Virus record (IMG/VR): IMGVR_UViG_3300035099_000591
Coordinates: 1-27,257 of that record
Reading direction: 5' to 3' (one strand)
Length of the DNA stretch: 27,257 nucleotides
Source of the DNA: a virus
Shown: one piece after another, positions 13,423 to 20,953 of the stretch
Layout of the letters: every line of letters begins with the position of its first letter
Numbering within the stretch: the stretch's first letter is position 1
Program-made: the position numbers and the translations under genes
Notes under the pieces: generated by a model
Told to the model about the DNA's origin: nothing
The model's input: only the letters and a program-made list of their open reading frames with translations
Database searches by the model: none

Positions 13423-13790
13423 GTATTGAGATAACGTGTGACGTTAAGGGCATAGAAAAGTTTCAAGAGGCTATGAGACAGTTTGATAGCGGAATGCAGA
13501 GGCATGTGCATAGGCTTTTGGCAAGTTGGGCTGCTGACGTTAAAGCCTTAGCCAAACAGCTTGTTCCAGTAAGAACAGGCCATCTGAGAAGCTCTATCTA
13601 CGCTAAGATTAGCGAGTGGGTTGCTGAGATAGGCGCTGAAGCCACTTACGCTTTATTCGTGGAGTTAGGCACAAGGCGGATGCAAGCTCGTCCATATCTG
13701 TATCCAGCGATTAGAGAGTATCTTCCACAGCTCGAGCAGATAATCAGAGAAGCCATTGAAGCTGCTAAGGCGGAGGCTGGTTTTAAGTGA
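13419..13790 (+). CDS. HK97 gp10-like tail completion/neck protein
   Basis: A 123-residue protein matching HK97-gp10-like proteins: an N-terminal VKGIEKFQEAMRQFD, the signature LVPVRTGHLRSSIYAKI (about 48-64), then YALFVELGTRRMQARPYLYP (about 86-105), and a closing helix. In this family the T-G-x-L-R-x-S-I segment and the E-x-G-T...P[FY]L[YRH]P motif are standard. The protein helps complete the tail or join it to the head. Its start codon overlaps the stop of the -1 chaperone frame (ATGA), with GGGAGG upstream. Placement after the chaperone rather than before the tail tube is unusual. Confidence 0.82.
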   Translation: MSIEITCDVKGIEKFQEAMRQFDSGMQRHVHRLLASWAADVKALAKQLVPVRTGHLRSSIYAKISEWVAEIGAEATYALFVELGTRRMQARPYLYPAIREYLPQLEQIIREAIEAAKAEAGFK

Positions 13791-14551
13791 GCTTCAACGA
13801 GTTAGCCATAGTTATTGCTGCTGAAAACTTGGCAAGTAGCGAGTTTGCCAGAGTAGGCTCAGACGCTTCTGCAATGGCGACAAGAGTTCAATCTTCAGCG
13901 AGTGTTATGGGAGCGGAGTTTAACAAGACAGGCGTCGAAGCCTCGGTTATGGGAGAAAACGTTAGAGCTTCAGCTTCTGGCTTTGAAGAACTTAAAACAA
14001 GAGCTGAATCCACAACCGTAAGCCTAAGAACAGTGGGTATGGCGTTTACAAGCTTTGTTAGCATGGGTTCTGCTGTCATAAGCCTCGCCGGAGATTTGGG
14101 CATAGTTGACAAGGAGTCTGCTAAGTGGGCAAGAACAATACTTGCTGTCATAACGCTTGTTTCTGCATGGATTCGCCTGAAGAGTTATCTAACGGTTGTT
14201 ACAACGGGACACACGGCATCCATAGCCCTAAACACGACAACACAGTCAGCAAACGCAGGCGCAAGTATAGCATCAGCCGTAGCCTACAAAATCAAAGCAG
14301 CTGCCACTTGGATTTGTGTCTCGGCTCAAAACGCCTTAAATATTTCCCATGCCACCTTCCTCGCTCTCACCGGGGTAGGAATCGGAATCATAATCGCAGC
14401 AGCTGCAGCCATGGCTTATTTCGCCAGTCAAATGAATGCTGCGACTTCCAGTGTTCAAAGTTTCAATGAGGCTGCTGCGGAAACGCCTTCTCGTGGTCGT
14501 AGTATAGTCCGTGCTGGAGAAGAGGAAATGTATCGCCGAGGGGTTGAATAG
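13787..14551 (+). CDS. Tape measure protein, very short
   Basis: A 254-residue protein starting at GTG 13787, overlapping the previous stop by 4 bases. It is Ala/Ser/Thr/Val-rich with a repetitive helical N-terminal half (EFARVGSDASAMATRVQSSA, then FEELKTRAESTTVSLRTVG) and three hydrophobic segments (about 80-107, 113-131 and 189-214), the normal look of tape measure proteins that fix tail length and form a membrane conduit on entry. It follows the chaperone genes and precedes the hub, as expected. At the usual 0.15 nm per residue the tail would be only about 38 nm long. I see no sign of a second half or a peptidase domain. Confidence 0.72.
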   Translation: MSFNELAIVIAAENLASSEFARVGSDASAMATRVQSSASVMGAEFNKTGVEASVMGENVRASASGFEELKTRAESTTVSLRTVGMAFTSFVSMGSAVISLAGDLGIVDKESAKWARTILAVITLVSAWIRLKSYLTVVTTGHTASIALNTTTQSANAGASIASAVAYKIKAAATWICVSAQNALNISHATFLALTGVGIGIIIAAAAAMAYFASQMNAATSSVQSFNEAAAETPSRGRSIVRAGEEEMYRRGVE

Positions 14552-14553
14552 CT

Positions 14554-17500
14554 TTGAGTGTTGAAATTCCCAAGTGTGCCATTGCATTTGGCGCTATTGG
14601 CGTTCCTCAAGGAGACATCATTGACTTACGTGTGCATCTCGGCTGCACAAAAGAAGTAGGGTCTTTCGAGTGTTTGCTTCAGAATTGGGATAAGAAGTAT
14701 AGTCCAGGCGGTTCTTATCCGATTAGTGTTGGCTTGGATGGGCACATAGACATTGGAAGAGGCTCTAATGTTCCGCAGATTATTACTTGCCGTGTTGAAA
14801 GCGTTAAATGCGAATCCACGCCTACTGAGAATTATATTCGTGTTAGCGGGCGTTGCTGGGGAGAACGCTTCTTCAGAAGAGTGGTAACTAAGACTTATGA
14901 AAACAAGAAGGGCGAGGAAATAGTCAAGGATCTCGTTGATTATTATGTGGGTTTAAGCCATGTTAGAGATTCAACAGAGCTTATAGAAAACACGGACACA
15001 ACTTACACTAAGCTGGAATATGATAAGGCTCCTGTTTTCGACATTCTCAAATACATTGCTGAATCAGCCGACAAAGCTGGCGTCATCGGCTACGATTTTC
15101 GTGTAGCTCCAGACGGCAAGTTTGAGTTTTTCCCAAAGAACAGCAAGACATCGCCTGTAAGCCTTTCAGAAAAAATCGAGGTTAGTGAATATCGTAAGGA
15201 CATCCATCGCATTCGCAACAGAATTGAGGTTTATGGCAGCCAGGACAAGCCTTTTCCGGTTGATGTGGATGGGCAGCCTTGGAGCGACACGCTTACTGAA
15301 GATTTGACGGAAGATGCCGAAGGCAATTTGGTGCATGCGGTTTATGGCATGTGGAAGCCTTTAACAGCTTTCTTAGACCTAAGCCTTGACACCACAATAA
15401 AGTATGCAGGAGCCAAAAGCGTTAAGGCCCACGCTCCAAACTACACCTATTATGCAGCAGTTGGCTGGGAGTTTAACGCTGGTAAAGAGATAAGCGCAGA
15501 CGAATATCCGCAGATGATGTTTGCAATTCGCGTAGATGAAAGGCATGAACAAATCGGTTGGCTGCAGATTGAGGACATTAACGGCAGAACAGCAAGCAAA
15601 ACGTTTTCGTTGACTAAATATAATCAATGGGAGAAAATTATCCTCAATTGGGGCAGCAGAAACGCTGAGCAATGGGACGTTTATTATGCAGATTTTGACT
15701 GGACAAAAATCAAGAGGATAAACATATGTGTGGATCAGAAATACTTTTCAGCAGGCGACATTTGGATTGACCAGTTCCACTTCGGTTATGGACGTTGGAA
15801 AAGCTTTGCAGAGGATGGTGCAAGCCAGTCAGCCTACGGTCTGCGTGAGCTTGTCGAAGTTGATGAGGAGCTTGTAAGCGACAAAGCCTGCGAGCTAAGA
15901 GCCAAAGCCCTGCTGGACTATTTCAAAAGCCCAGCGGAATACATCACGGTTAGAAGTACAGTAATTGATTATGGAAGTACTCTCCTTCTGGCTGGCGATA
16001 AAATCCATGTCACATTACCCAATGAAAATGTTGACTCCGACTTTAGGGTTGAAAGCGTTGACTACCGAGTGGATGCAAAAACTCAGACTTTAGAAATAAC
16101 GCTTGAGCTTGGGAAGGCTCCGCCGTTGCTTGCTGATTACCTTTATGGTTCTCGAACCATGACTGTAACGGTTGAAAAGCTTGCCCGCACAAAGCTTGGA
16201 AGGTTTAAGCTTCCAACAGCCATGGGCGAAGGCGTAGGCATGCACCATGTTGGGCATGAAGCAGGAAGTGAAGATGGCGTCCAATGGCCTAACCAAAACG
16301 CTGGCGGCTGGGACAAGATCACAGGCTGGATTTGCCCGAAATACATTGGTCTTTACAGCGATACAGCAGACATAATGCGGTTCCGAACGAAGAACAAGGC
16401 TGGCTCATCAGTCTTAGATCATCAGTTTCAGCCAAGCGACGACGCACATGGCATTTTCGGAGCGGAAAACGCTAAATGGAAAGAGGTTCACACGCTTTAT
16501 CTGCTACTGTATACTGATGGATTTATGCGTATTAAAACCGTTGGAGAGGCAAATCCAAAAGCGCAGTTAAGCCAAGACATGCTTCAATTCGGTCCAGGTG
16601 GAGACGTTGCCCTGGACACGTGGCTTAAACGTGTGGGAGCGGGACAGCTTGAAATTTGTTATGATTTACTGCCCACAGCTGACCAGAGCGGCTACATAGG
16701 TTCAGCAACGAAGCGTTTTGCAAAAATCTATGCCGTGGAAGTAGCAATAAGCAATATGCTCTTTAATTTTCATGTTATCCCAGATGCAGATGCAACTTAC
16801 GATTTGGGTTCAGGCCTCAAAAAATGGAAAGATCTGTACCTGAGCGGGGCAATCAAAGCCTTAGACGCTGGCGTAGCTGTTCATCTTTTGCCAAACGCAA
16901 CTGCAACTTATGATTTAGGTAGCGCCACGAAGAAATGGAGTAACTTGTATGTTAATGGCGTCGGCGACCTTGGCTGGCTTAATGTCGGCGGCTTTACGGT
17001 TATAACTTCAGCTCGTGTTTTGCAGAATGTTACAGCAGCAGCCGGCATAATCGCAAGCGGACGCTTTCCGTTGGCAAGACTTCCAGAGGGCACAGCGGGC
17101 TATGTTCTTGAGGCTGAAGGCGCAGGCTTCGACCCCATGTATGTTAATCCGAATTATCGTTACGAGCCTAAAAGTCACCCTCATTCTCAACACACAAATA
17201 TTGGCCCGGATGACCATCACGCGAGAGACCACAACCACGCGGGGGAAAATCTAAGCCCAAATCAGGTAAGCTGCAATACGATGAGCATAGCTGTGAGCTG
17301 CAATAGGCAGTATACGCATCCGAGCAGTCAACAGTGTGTTTATGCGTCAAGCGTCGCATGGGAGAATTGTCCACGTTTCTATTGTGTAAACTATCAGAGT
17401 GGAGACGTACTTTTCCAAAATAATTTTCGCATAACAGAATCAGAAAAGCTCGGTTTCAAAAAGGGATTGGCGTTTCTAAATCCGAAAGGCAAGGTGCTGA

Positions 17501-17589
17501 TGATGTTGGATGGGGAAGGCAACTTGCATGTGGCTGGCAAAGTTAAGGAAGGCTTACCCAGAAAAGCCAAGGCGGGTGTGGCAGCCTAA
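14554..17589 (+). CDS. Baseplate hub fused to a receptor-binding fibre, with an inserted carbohydrate-binding-like domain
   Basis: A 1011-residue tail-tip protein starting at TTG 14554. Residues 1-230 resemble a hub with gp27-like beta-barrels (HRIRNRIEVYGSQDKP). Residues about 232-425 are a beta-sandwich module (YYAAVGWEFNAGKEISADEY, FSLTKYNQWEKIILNWGS, DIWIDQFHFGYG) like a galactose-binding CBM; the hub then resumes at SAYGLRELVEVDEELVSDKA (about 426-530). From about 630 there are four fibre repeats of the type YDLGS..KKW..LYL (near 633, 713, 747 and 784). A Pro/Gly stretch and a His-rich segment (about 875-897, HPHSQH then DHHARDHNHAG) follow, and the C-terminal 60 residues look like a fibre tip. 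It would bind the host surface and seal the tail tube. Confidence 0.8.
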   Translation: MSVEIPKCAIAFGAIGVPQGDIIDLRVHLGCTKEVGSFECLLQNWDKKYSPGGSYPISVGLDGHIDIGRGSNVPQIITCRVESVKCESTPTENYIRVSGRCWGERFFRRVVTKTYENKKGEEIVKDLVDYYVGLSHVRDSTELIENTDTTYTKLEYDKAPVFDILKYIAESADKAGVIGYDFRVAPDGKFEFFPKNSKTSPVSLSEKIEVSEYRKDIHRIRNRIEVYGSQDKPFPVDVDGQPWSDTLTEDLTEDAEGNLVHAVYGMWKPLTAFLDLSLDTTIKYAGAKSVKAHAPNYTYYAAVGWEFNAGKEISADEYPQMMFAIRVDERHEQIGWLQIEDINGRTASKTFSLTKYNQWEKIILNWGSRNAEQWDVYYADFDWTKIKRINICVDQKYFSAGDIWIDQFHFGYGRWKSFAEDGASQSAYGLRELVEVDEELVSDKACELRAKALLDYFKSPAEYITVRSTVIDYGSTLLLAGDKIHVTLPNENVDSDFRVESVDYRVDAKTQTLEITLELGKAPPLLADYLYGSRTMTVTVEKLARTKLGRFKLPTAMGEGVGMHHVGHEAGSEDGVQWPNQNAGGWDKITGWICPKYIGLYSDTADIMRFRTKNKAGSSVLDHQFQPSDDAHGIFGAENAKWKEVHTLYLLLYTDGFMRIKTVGEANPKAQLSQDMLQFGPGGDVALDTWLKRVGAGQLEICYDLLPTADQSGYIGSATKRFAKIYAVEVAISNMLFNFHVIPDADATYDLGSGLKKWKDLYLSGAIKALDAGVAVHLLPNATATYDLGSATKKWSNLYVNGVGDLGWLNVGGFTVITSARVLQNVTAAAGIIASGRFPLARLPEGTAGYVLEAEGAGFDPMYVNPNYRYEPKSHPHSQHTNIGPDDHHARDHNHAGENLSPNQVSCNTMSIAVSCNRQYTHPSSQQCVYASSVAWENCPRFYCVNYQSGDVLFQNNFRITESEKLGFKKGLAFLNPKGKVLMMLDGEGNLHVAGKVKEGLPRKAKAGVAA

Positions 17590-17666
17590 TGAGCCTCGGC
17601 AGGGCTAAATTGAAAAGGCTCAGGGAGAAGCTGAAGCGAAAACAAGTTGAAGGTGTAACACGATAA
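17589..17666 (+). CDS. Tiny basic peptide gene
   Basis: ATG 17589 overlaps the stop of the hub-fibre gene (TAATG) and encodes 25 residues, mostly Lys/Arg/Leu (SLGRAKLKRLREKLKRKQVE). The stop TAA (17664-17666) overlaps the inferred start of the ABC-GNAT gene. It could be a real small protein or a leader reading frame that couples translation to the next gene. There is too little sequence to assign function. Confidence 0.4.
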   Translation: MSLGRAKLKRLREKLKRKQVEGVTR

Positions 17667-19126
17667 GAAGACGAGAGTTTTTCCGCATAACCCAATACGC
17701 AAGAAAATTTGACCGCTCGACTGGTAAGTTCCTAATCAACATAGCCTATGAGACTGCGGCTCCAAAACCAAGCGACCGTGTTGTGGCTGTAGCTGAAGGC
17801 TTCGGCTTAGGCCTTGACCAGTGGGAGAAGTTCGTGGTTTACGATAATGTTGAGTTGAAGATAGGGCCAACGGACATCACACTCATAACAGGCGATTCAG
17901 GCTCAGGCAAAAGTGTTCTACTCAAAGCCTTAGAGAAGGACATCAAACAAGACTTGGGCTTAAGCTACATTAACATTAATGATATTTTACCAATCATTGG
18001 TAAACCACTAATCGAAACAGTCGGCGAAACCCTTGAGGAAGGCTTGGAGCTTCTGAGCAAAGTAGGCTTAAACGATGCTTTCCTTTTCCTTCGCAGTTAT
18101 GAGCAGCTGAGCGACGGACAAAAATACCGTTATAAAATAGCGAAAATGATGGAGAGTAAGGCTCAGTTTTGGGTTATGGACGAGTTTGCAGCGACCCTTG
18201 ATCGGGACACAGCAAAAATAGTGGCTTACAATCTTCAGAAGCTTGCACGTCAACAAGGCAAAGCGGTTCTTGCAGCGACAACACACACAGACTTGTTTGA
18301 GGATCTAAACCCGAGCGTCCACATCCACAAACGCTTCGGAAAAGAAATAACCGTTAACTATTATCCAAACGAGTCTGCTAAGGAATGCAGTCTTATCAAG
18401 GAAATGCTGACCCTTGAAGGGTCAACGGAGGATTGGCGTAAGCTTGCGGGCTTCCATTACCGCAGCCACAAAATAGTTGGTCCTCGCAAAATCTTCTGTT
18501 TGAAACGTGACCAGGAATTATGTGGAGTAATTGTTTATTGTTATCCGCCACCCACATGTTTCGGAAGAAGGCTTGTTTTGCCAAAAATGACTATGAAAGA
18601 GCTAAACGAGAAGCTGAGCATCATAACTCGTATTGTTGTGCATCCAAAATACCGCACCATAGGCTTAGGCGTTAAGCTTGTAAAGGAAACTTTGGCTAAG
18701 GCTGGAACGCCTTACGTGGAAATGCCAGCAGTCATGGCCAAATACAATCCGTTCGGAGAGAAAGCTGAAATGAGGAAAATAGCTGAGCAGCCACCGCCTA
18801 AAGAAGCCTTAAAGATTGCGGAAACCCTCCAGCATCTCGGCTTTAACATTCAACTGCTCGGAAGCGAGAAATACGTTTTGAATAAGCTCCAAACCCTAAA
18901 CGATGAAGATTTAGAAAAGTTAAGAGAAGCATTCATTAAACATTGTCATGCACGCTTTATGAAATACTTTTTCTGCCACATTCCCTTCGGAAAGAAGAAA
19001 GCCTACGTTGAAGAGATAAATAAAGCAAGCCTTGAAAGGCTTGCACGTCTAATCAAAGTTTGCGGTTTTCTATTGCAGAGTAAAATTTACTTGTTTTGGT
19101 CATGCTACTTTCATGCTGAAAAGTGA
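17663..19126 (+). CDS. ABC-type ATPase fused to a GNAT acetyltransferase domain (COG2401-like)
   Basis: About 487 residues from a proposed ATA start at 17663. Coding likeness extends 40 codons before the first standard start (GTG 17783), and AAGGTG at 17650-17655 is well placed for ATA. Residues about 50-215 hold an ABC ATPase: Walker A GDSGSGKS (77-84), signature LSDGQ (149-153), Walker B WVMDE (170-174) and switch His 208. Residues about 235-400 hold a GNAT fold with the acetyl-CoA loop IVVHPKYRTIGLGVKLV (about 324-340). No membrane part is present, so it is not a transporter; COG2401 proteins are soluble and of unknown substrate. It follows the hub-fibre gene in the same direction and may modify a viral or host protein. 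The domains are firm; the role is unknown. Confidence 0.85.
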   Translation: MRRREFFRITQYARKFDRSTGKFLINIAYETAAPKPSDRVVAVAEGFGLGLDQWEKFVVYDNVELKIGPTDITLITGDSGSGKSVLLKALEKDIKQDLGLSYININDILPIIGKPLIETVGETLEEGLELLSKVGLNDAFLFLRSYEQLSDGQKYRYKIAKMMESKAQFWVMDEFAATLDRDTAKIVAYNLQKLARQQGKAVLAATTHTDLFEDLNPSVHIHKRFGKEITVNYYPNESAKECSLIKEMLTLEGSTEDWRKLAGFHYRSHKIVGPRKIFCLKRDQELCGVIVYCYPPPTCFGRRLVLPKMTMKELNEKLSIITRIVVHPKYRTIGLGVKLVKETLAKAGTPYVEMPAVMAKYNPFGEKAEMRKIAEQPPPKEALKIAETLQHLGFNIQLLGSEKYVLNKLQTLNDEDLEKLREAFIKHCHARFMKYFFCHIPFGKKKAYVEEINKASLERLARLIKVCGFLLQSKIYLFWSCYFHAEK

Positions 19127-19264
19127 AAAGTAAACTCGAAAGTTCTAAAAGTTCACATGGAAAATTCGCTTTGCTGCATGGAAACGTGAAATCCGCCGTT
19201 TTCTAAGCTTTAATTTTAGCTTGGAAGCGATTCTAAGTCAATTATAGAAAATTAGCCAAAGTTT
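19127..19264. other. AT-rich intergenic region
   Basis: No gene seen. It begins with a short repeat of GAAAAGT (near 19117-19131) and contains AT-rich stretches about 25-60 bases before the next start (19265) that could serve as its promoter. Probably the border between the late tail operon and a block of small accessory genes. Confidence 0.35.
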
Positions 19265-19534
19265 ATGGCGAGGATGAATGAAATGCCAAGCGAAAAAGAA
19301 ATTAAAGATTTGCTGGACTTAAATAAAAAGTTGAATAGAGTAAAAAACCAAATTAAGAGAGCTAAACTTTACGCCTTCAAACTTTCCCTAGACAACGACA
19401 ATGATGGCAACTACAACCCATACTACAACGAAATAAACGAACTTCAACTTCAAGAAATCCACATACTCCAAGAAATCCAACAAATTAAATGCGAAATCCA
19501 AGCTCAATTTGACCCTACTCTTTTTCTCCTTTAA
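19265..19534 (+). CDS. Small coiled-coil protein
   Basis: An 89-residue protein with a charged helix at the start (EKEIKDLLDLNKKLNRVKNQ), a polar Asn/Asp/Tyr-rich hinge (DNDNDGNYNPYYNE) and a second helix (LQEIHILQEIQQIKCEIQAQ). The arrangement suggests a helical hairpin or dimer. ATG 19265 is used; later Met codons at residues 4 and 7 are possible. No family is recognised. It opens a rightward run of small genes reaching 20753, with an AGGAGG just past its stop serving the next gene. Confidence 0.55.
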   Translation: MARMNEMPSEKEIKDLLDLNKKLNRVKNQIKRAKLYAFKLSLDNDNDGNYNPYYNEINELQLQEIHILQEIQQIKCEIQAQFDPTLFLL

Positions 19535-19554
19535 CCTTTCAAGGAGGCTTTTAG

Positions 19555-19692
19555 ATGCCAAACGAAGTCTTAATGAAGTATTGCCCAATTTGTAAGCGGT
19601 ATTTTCCAGTCAAAGTTTACGACAAGCACATGGCAAAACACAACATTCCAACAAGTCTAGTTACGGGTGATAAAAATGAAAGTGGAAAATAA
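19555..19692 (+). CDS. Small C2H2 zinc-finger-like protein
   Basis: A 45-residue protein from ATG 19555 with a strong AAGGAGG site just upstream (about 19541-19547). CPIC (Cys10, Cys13), a conserved Phe17, and HMAKH (His25, His29) give a C-x2-C-x11-H-x3-H pattern close to a classical C2H2 finger, known in many archaeal viruses as a small DNA-binding or protein-binding module. The remainder is a short polar tail. The 3' end overlaps the start of the zincin gene. DNA binding is expected from the fold, but the target is unknown. Confidence 0.7.
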   Translation: MPNEVLMKYCPICKRYFPVKVYDKHMAKHNIPTSLVTGDKNESGK

Positions 19693-20125
19693 AACGACCC
19701 TTCCTTTACAGCTTGACGACTTACTAAGCAAGCAGAGCTGGGAAGTCGAGTATGGAAGCCTCAACCTGCCAATAAAACCTATGCAGCCATTAGAAGACTG
19801 GAAACTCGAAGTTAGATGGCTAAACGGCAAACATCCATTCCACGGAAAATGCCAGCCCTCTCAAAAGCTGATTACAATAGCCATCAACAAAAAAATCACT
19901 TACCCGTTTACAGCGAAATTTGCAGTCGGAACAAAGCAGATTTTCCACCCGTTCCACGGCTACGAATATGTCATGGAAACAGTCGCCTTCAACAGCCCAA
20001 ACGAGCTCATCCGCTTCATTTTCTTGCACGAGTTCAGCCACTTATTAGACTATTACCGTGGACTTAACATGCATAGAAAACAGACAAGGGCAAACCGCTT
20101 CGCCCTAAAACACTTCAAAAGGTGA
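19676..20125 (+). CDS. Small metalloprotease-like protein (HExxH zincin, SprT-like)
   Basis: A 149-residue protein. The helix RFIFLHEFSHLLDYYRGLNM contains HEFSH (118-122), the zincin signature with two zinc-binding His and the catalytic Glu. The downstream ARANRFAL-like helix (here TRANRFALKHF) matches the usual SprT/minigluzincin order, with His133 or a nearby residue as possible third ligand. Upstream strands (ITIAINKKITYPF) form the edge sheet. ATG 19676 is chosen because GGTGAT stands just upstream; GTG 19667 is possible. Such small proteases occur in viruses and plasmids and may degrade DNA-bound host proteins. That role is inference. Confidence 0.72.
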   Translation: MKVENKTTLPLQLDDLLSKQSWEVEYGSLNLPIKPMQPLEDWKLEVRWLNGKHPFHGKCQPSQKLITIAINKKITYPFTAKFAVGTKQIFHPFHGYEYVMETVAFNSPNELIRFIFLHEFSHLLDYYRGLNMHRKQTRANRFALKHFKR

Positions 20126-20130
20126 AAGCA

Positions 20131-20295
20131 ATGCCCAAGTATTTAGTGGAAATAATCCTCGTAGTCAACGCCAAAAACTTAGACGAAGCCCGAAAAATCG
20201 CAGAATACATCATAGACATTCCCATTCCAGACAGCAAAATCGAAAATGCAATAGAAACTTTGAGGTGTGAAGAAATTGTCGAAATCAGAACCTAA
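20131..20295 (+). CDS. Small alpha/beta protein of unknown function
   Basis: A 54-residue protein from ATG 20131 with AAAGGTG upstream (about 20118-20124). It shows a strand (KYLVEIILVVNA), a helix (NLDEARKIAEYIID), a short helix and a final strand (EEIVEIRT), a ferredoxin-like half or beta-alpha-beta layout. No family is recognised. It sits 5 bases after the zincin gene and overlaps the following gene by 29 bases, so it is part of the same small-gene operon. Confidence 0.6.
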   Translation: MPKYLVEIILVVNAKNLDEARKIAEYIIDIPIPDSKIENAIETLRCEEIVEIRT

Positions 20296-20515
20296 GATCT
20301 GCCCAAACTGTCCCCTCATTTCTTTTCTGCCGATAATCATGGCTTCAAGAGCCTACTACACCCGACAGAAAGAGCCCTTTACCTCGCATAAAATCTGTCA
20401 AATGCTCCGAGCCTTCGCAAAACAACACCAGCTAACATCAGACGCTTGCCCCTATTTTTCTGAAAAAGAAACGATGGAGCGTTATCTACGTGCCGAAGCA
20501 GAGGCAACCTGGTAA
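20267..20515 (+). CDS. Small Cys-containing protein, possible metal-binding
   Basis: An 82-residue protein starting at GTG 20267. Cys12 and Cys15 (CPNC), then Cys44 (KICQML) and Cys61 (DACPYF), could bind zinc or an iron-sulfur cluster. The region between the second and third Cys includes a helical stretch (LPIIMASRAYYTRQ), and the C terminus is a charged helix (EKETMERYLRAEAEA). I recognise no family. It overlaps the previous gene by 29 bases and the next by 26 bases, in keeping with a compact viral operon. Confidence 0.55.
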   Translation: MKKLSKSEPKICPNCPLISFLPIIMASRAYYTRQKEPFTSHKICQMLRAFAKQHQLTSDACPYFSEKETMERYLRAEAEATW

Positions 20516-20753
20516 ATTTTGGCCTCAAGTGAGAGCCATGATCTGGGAGAAAGCGCAGCAGCTCTTGCAGGAAGAGCAAGCCAAAACCATGGGATCAGAC
20601 TTTAAGGGCTTAACCGCAACAAGAAAAGAGCTACGAGAAGGGGGATACTTCTATCAGGCTAAATTAATCGTTTTAAGAAACCTATGGCGAGAAAAGAAAG
20701 GCTTGCCAACCATCGAAGAAGAGGAAGCCGAACCCGGATTTTTCCGAATTTAA
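20490..20753 (+). CDS. Small helical protein of unknown function
   Basis: An 87-residue protein beginning at GTG 20490 inside the end of the preceding gene. It opens with PGKFWPQVRAMIWEKAQQLL, a helical Trp-containing stretch, continues with LTATRKELREGGYFYQAKLI (HTH-like in spacing but not convincing) and ends in an acidic tail. It is the last rightward gene before the convergent defence-type gene. No family is recognised. A transcript end is expected in the 200-base gap that follows. Confidence 0.5.
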   Translation: MPKQRQPGKFWPQVRAMIWEKAQQLLQEEQAKTMGSDFKGLTATRKELREGGYFYQAKLIVLRNLWREKKGLPTIEEEEAEPGFFRI

Positions 20754-20756
20754 CGC

Positions 20757-20927
20757 TCAAGGGCTTCCTTCAGATCTATCCATTTCACCCATATGAAGGA
20801 AACAGGCAGGGAAGAATTCATTGTATTTTCTTTGCCAGACTTGATTGACAATCTCTTTTGAAATTGTTACCTTGAATAAGCCGTGCTGGGGAACAACAAA
20901 TCTTATGGCGAAACATTTGGCTTGCAT
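20757..20927 (-). CDS. Possible small gene downstream of the NOV-type gene
   Basis: A 56-codon leftward frame (ATG at 20927, stop at 20757-20759) lies 26 bases downstream of the large leftward gene. Its product looks protein-like (CFAIRFVVPQHGLFKVTISK, then IVNQVWQRKYNEFFPACF), with a strand-strand-helix order and no low complexity. No family is recognised. If real, it would be co-transcribed with the NOV-type ATPase and could be a partner or modulator; it could also be a chance frame. It ends three bases past the convergent gene's stop. Confidence 0.35.
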   Translation of the reverse strand: MQAKCFAIRFVVPQHGLFKVTISKEIVNQVWQRKYNEFFPACFLHMGEMDRSEGSP

Positions 20928-20953
20928 GACTTAGTGGTAAATTTATGCCTACG

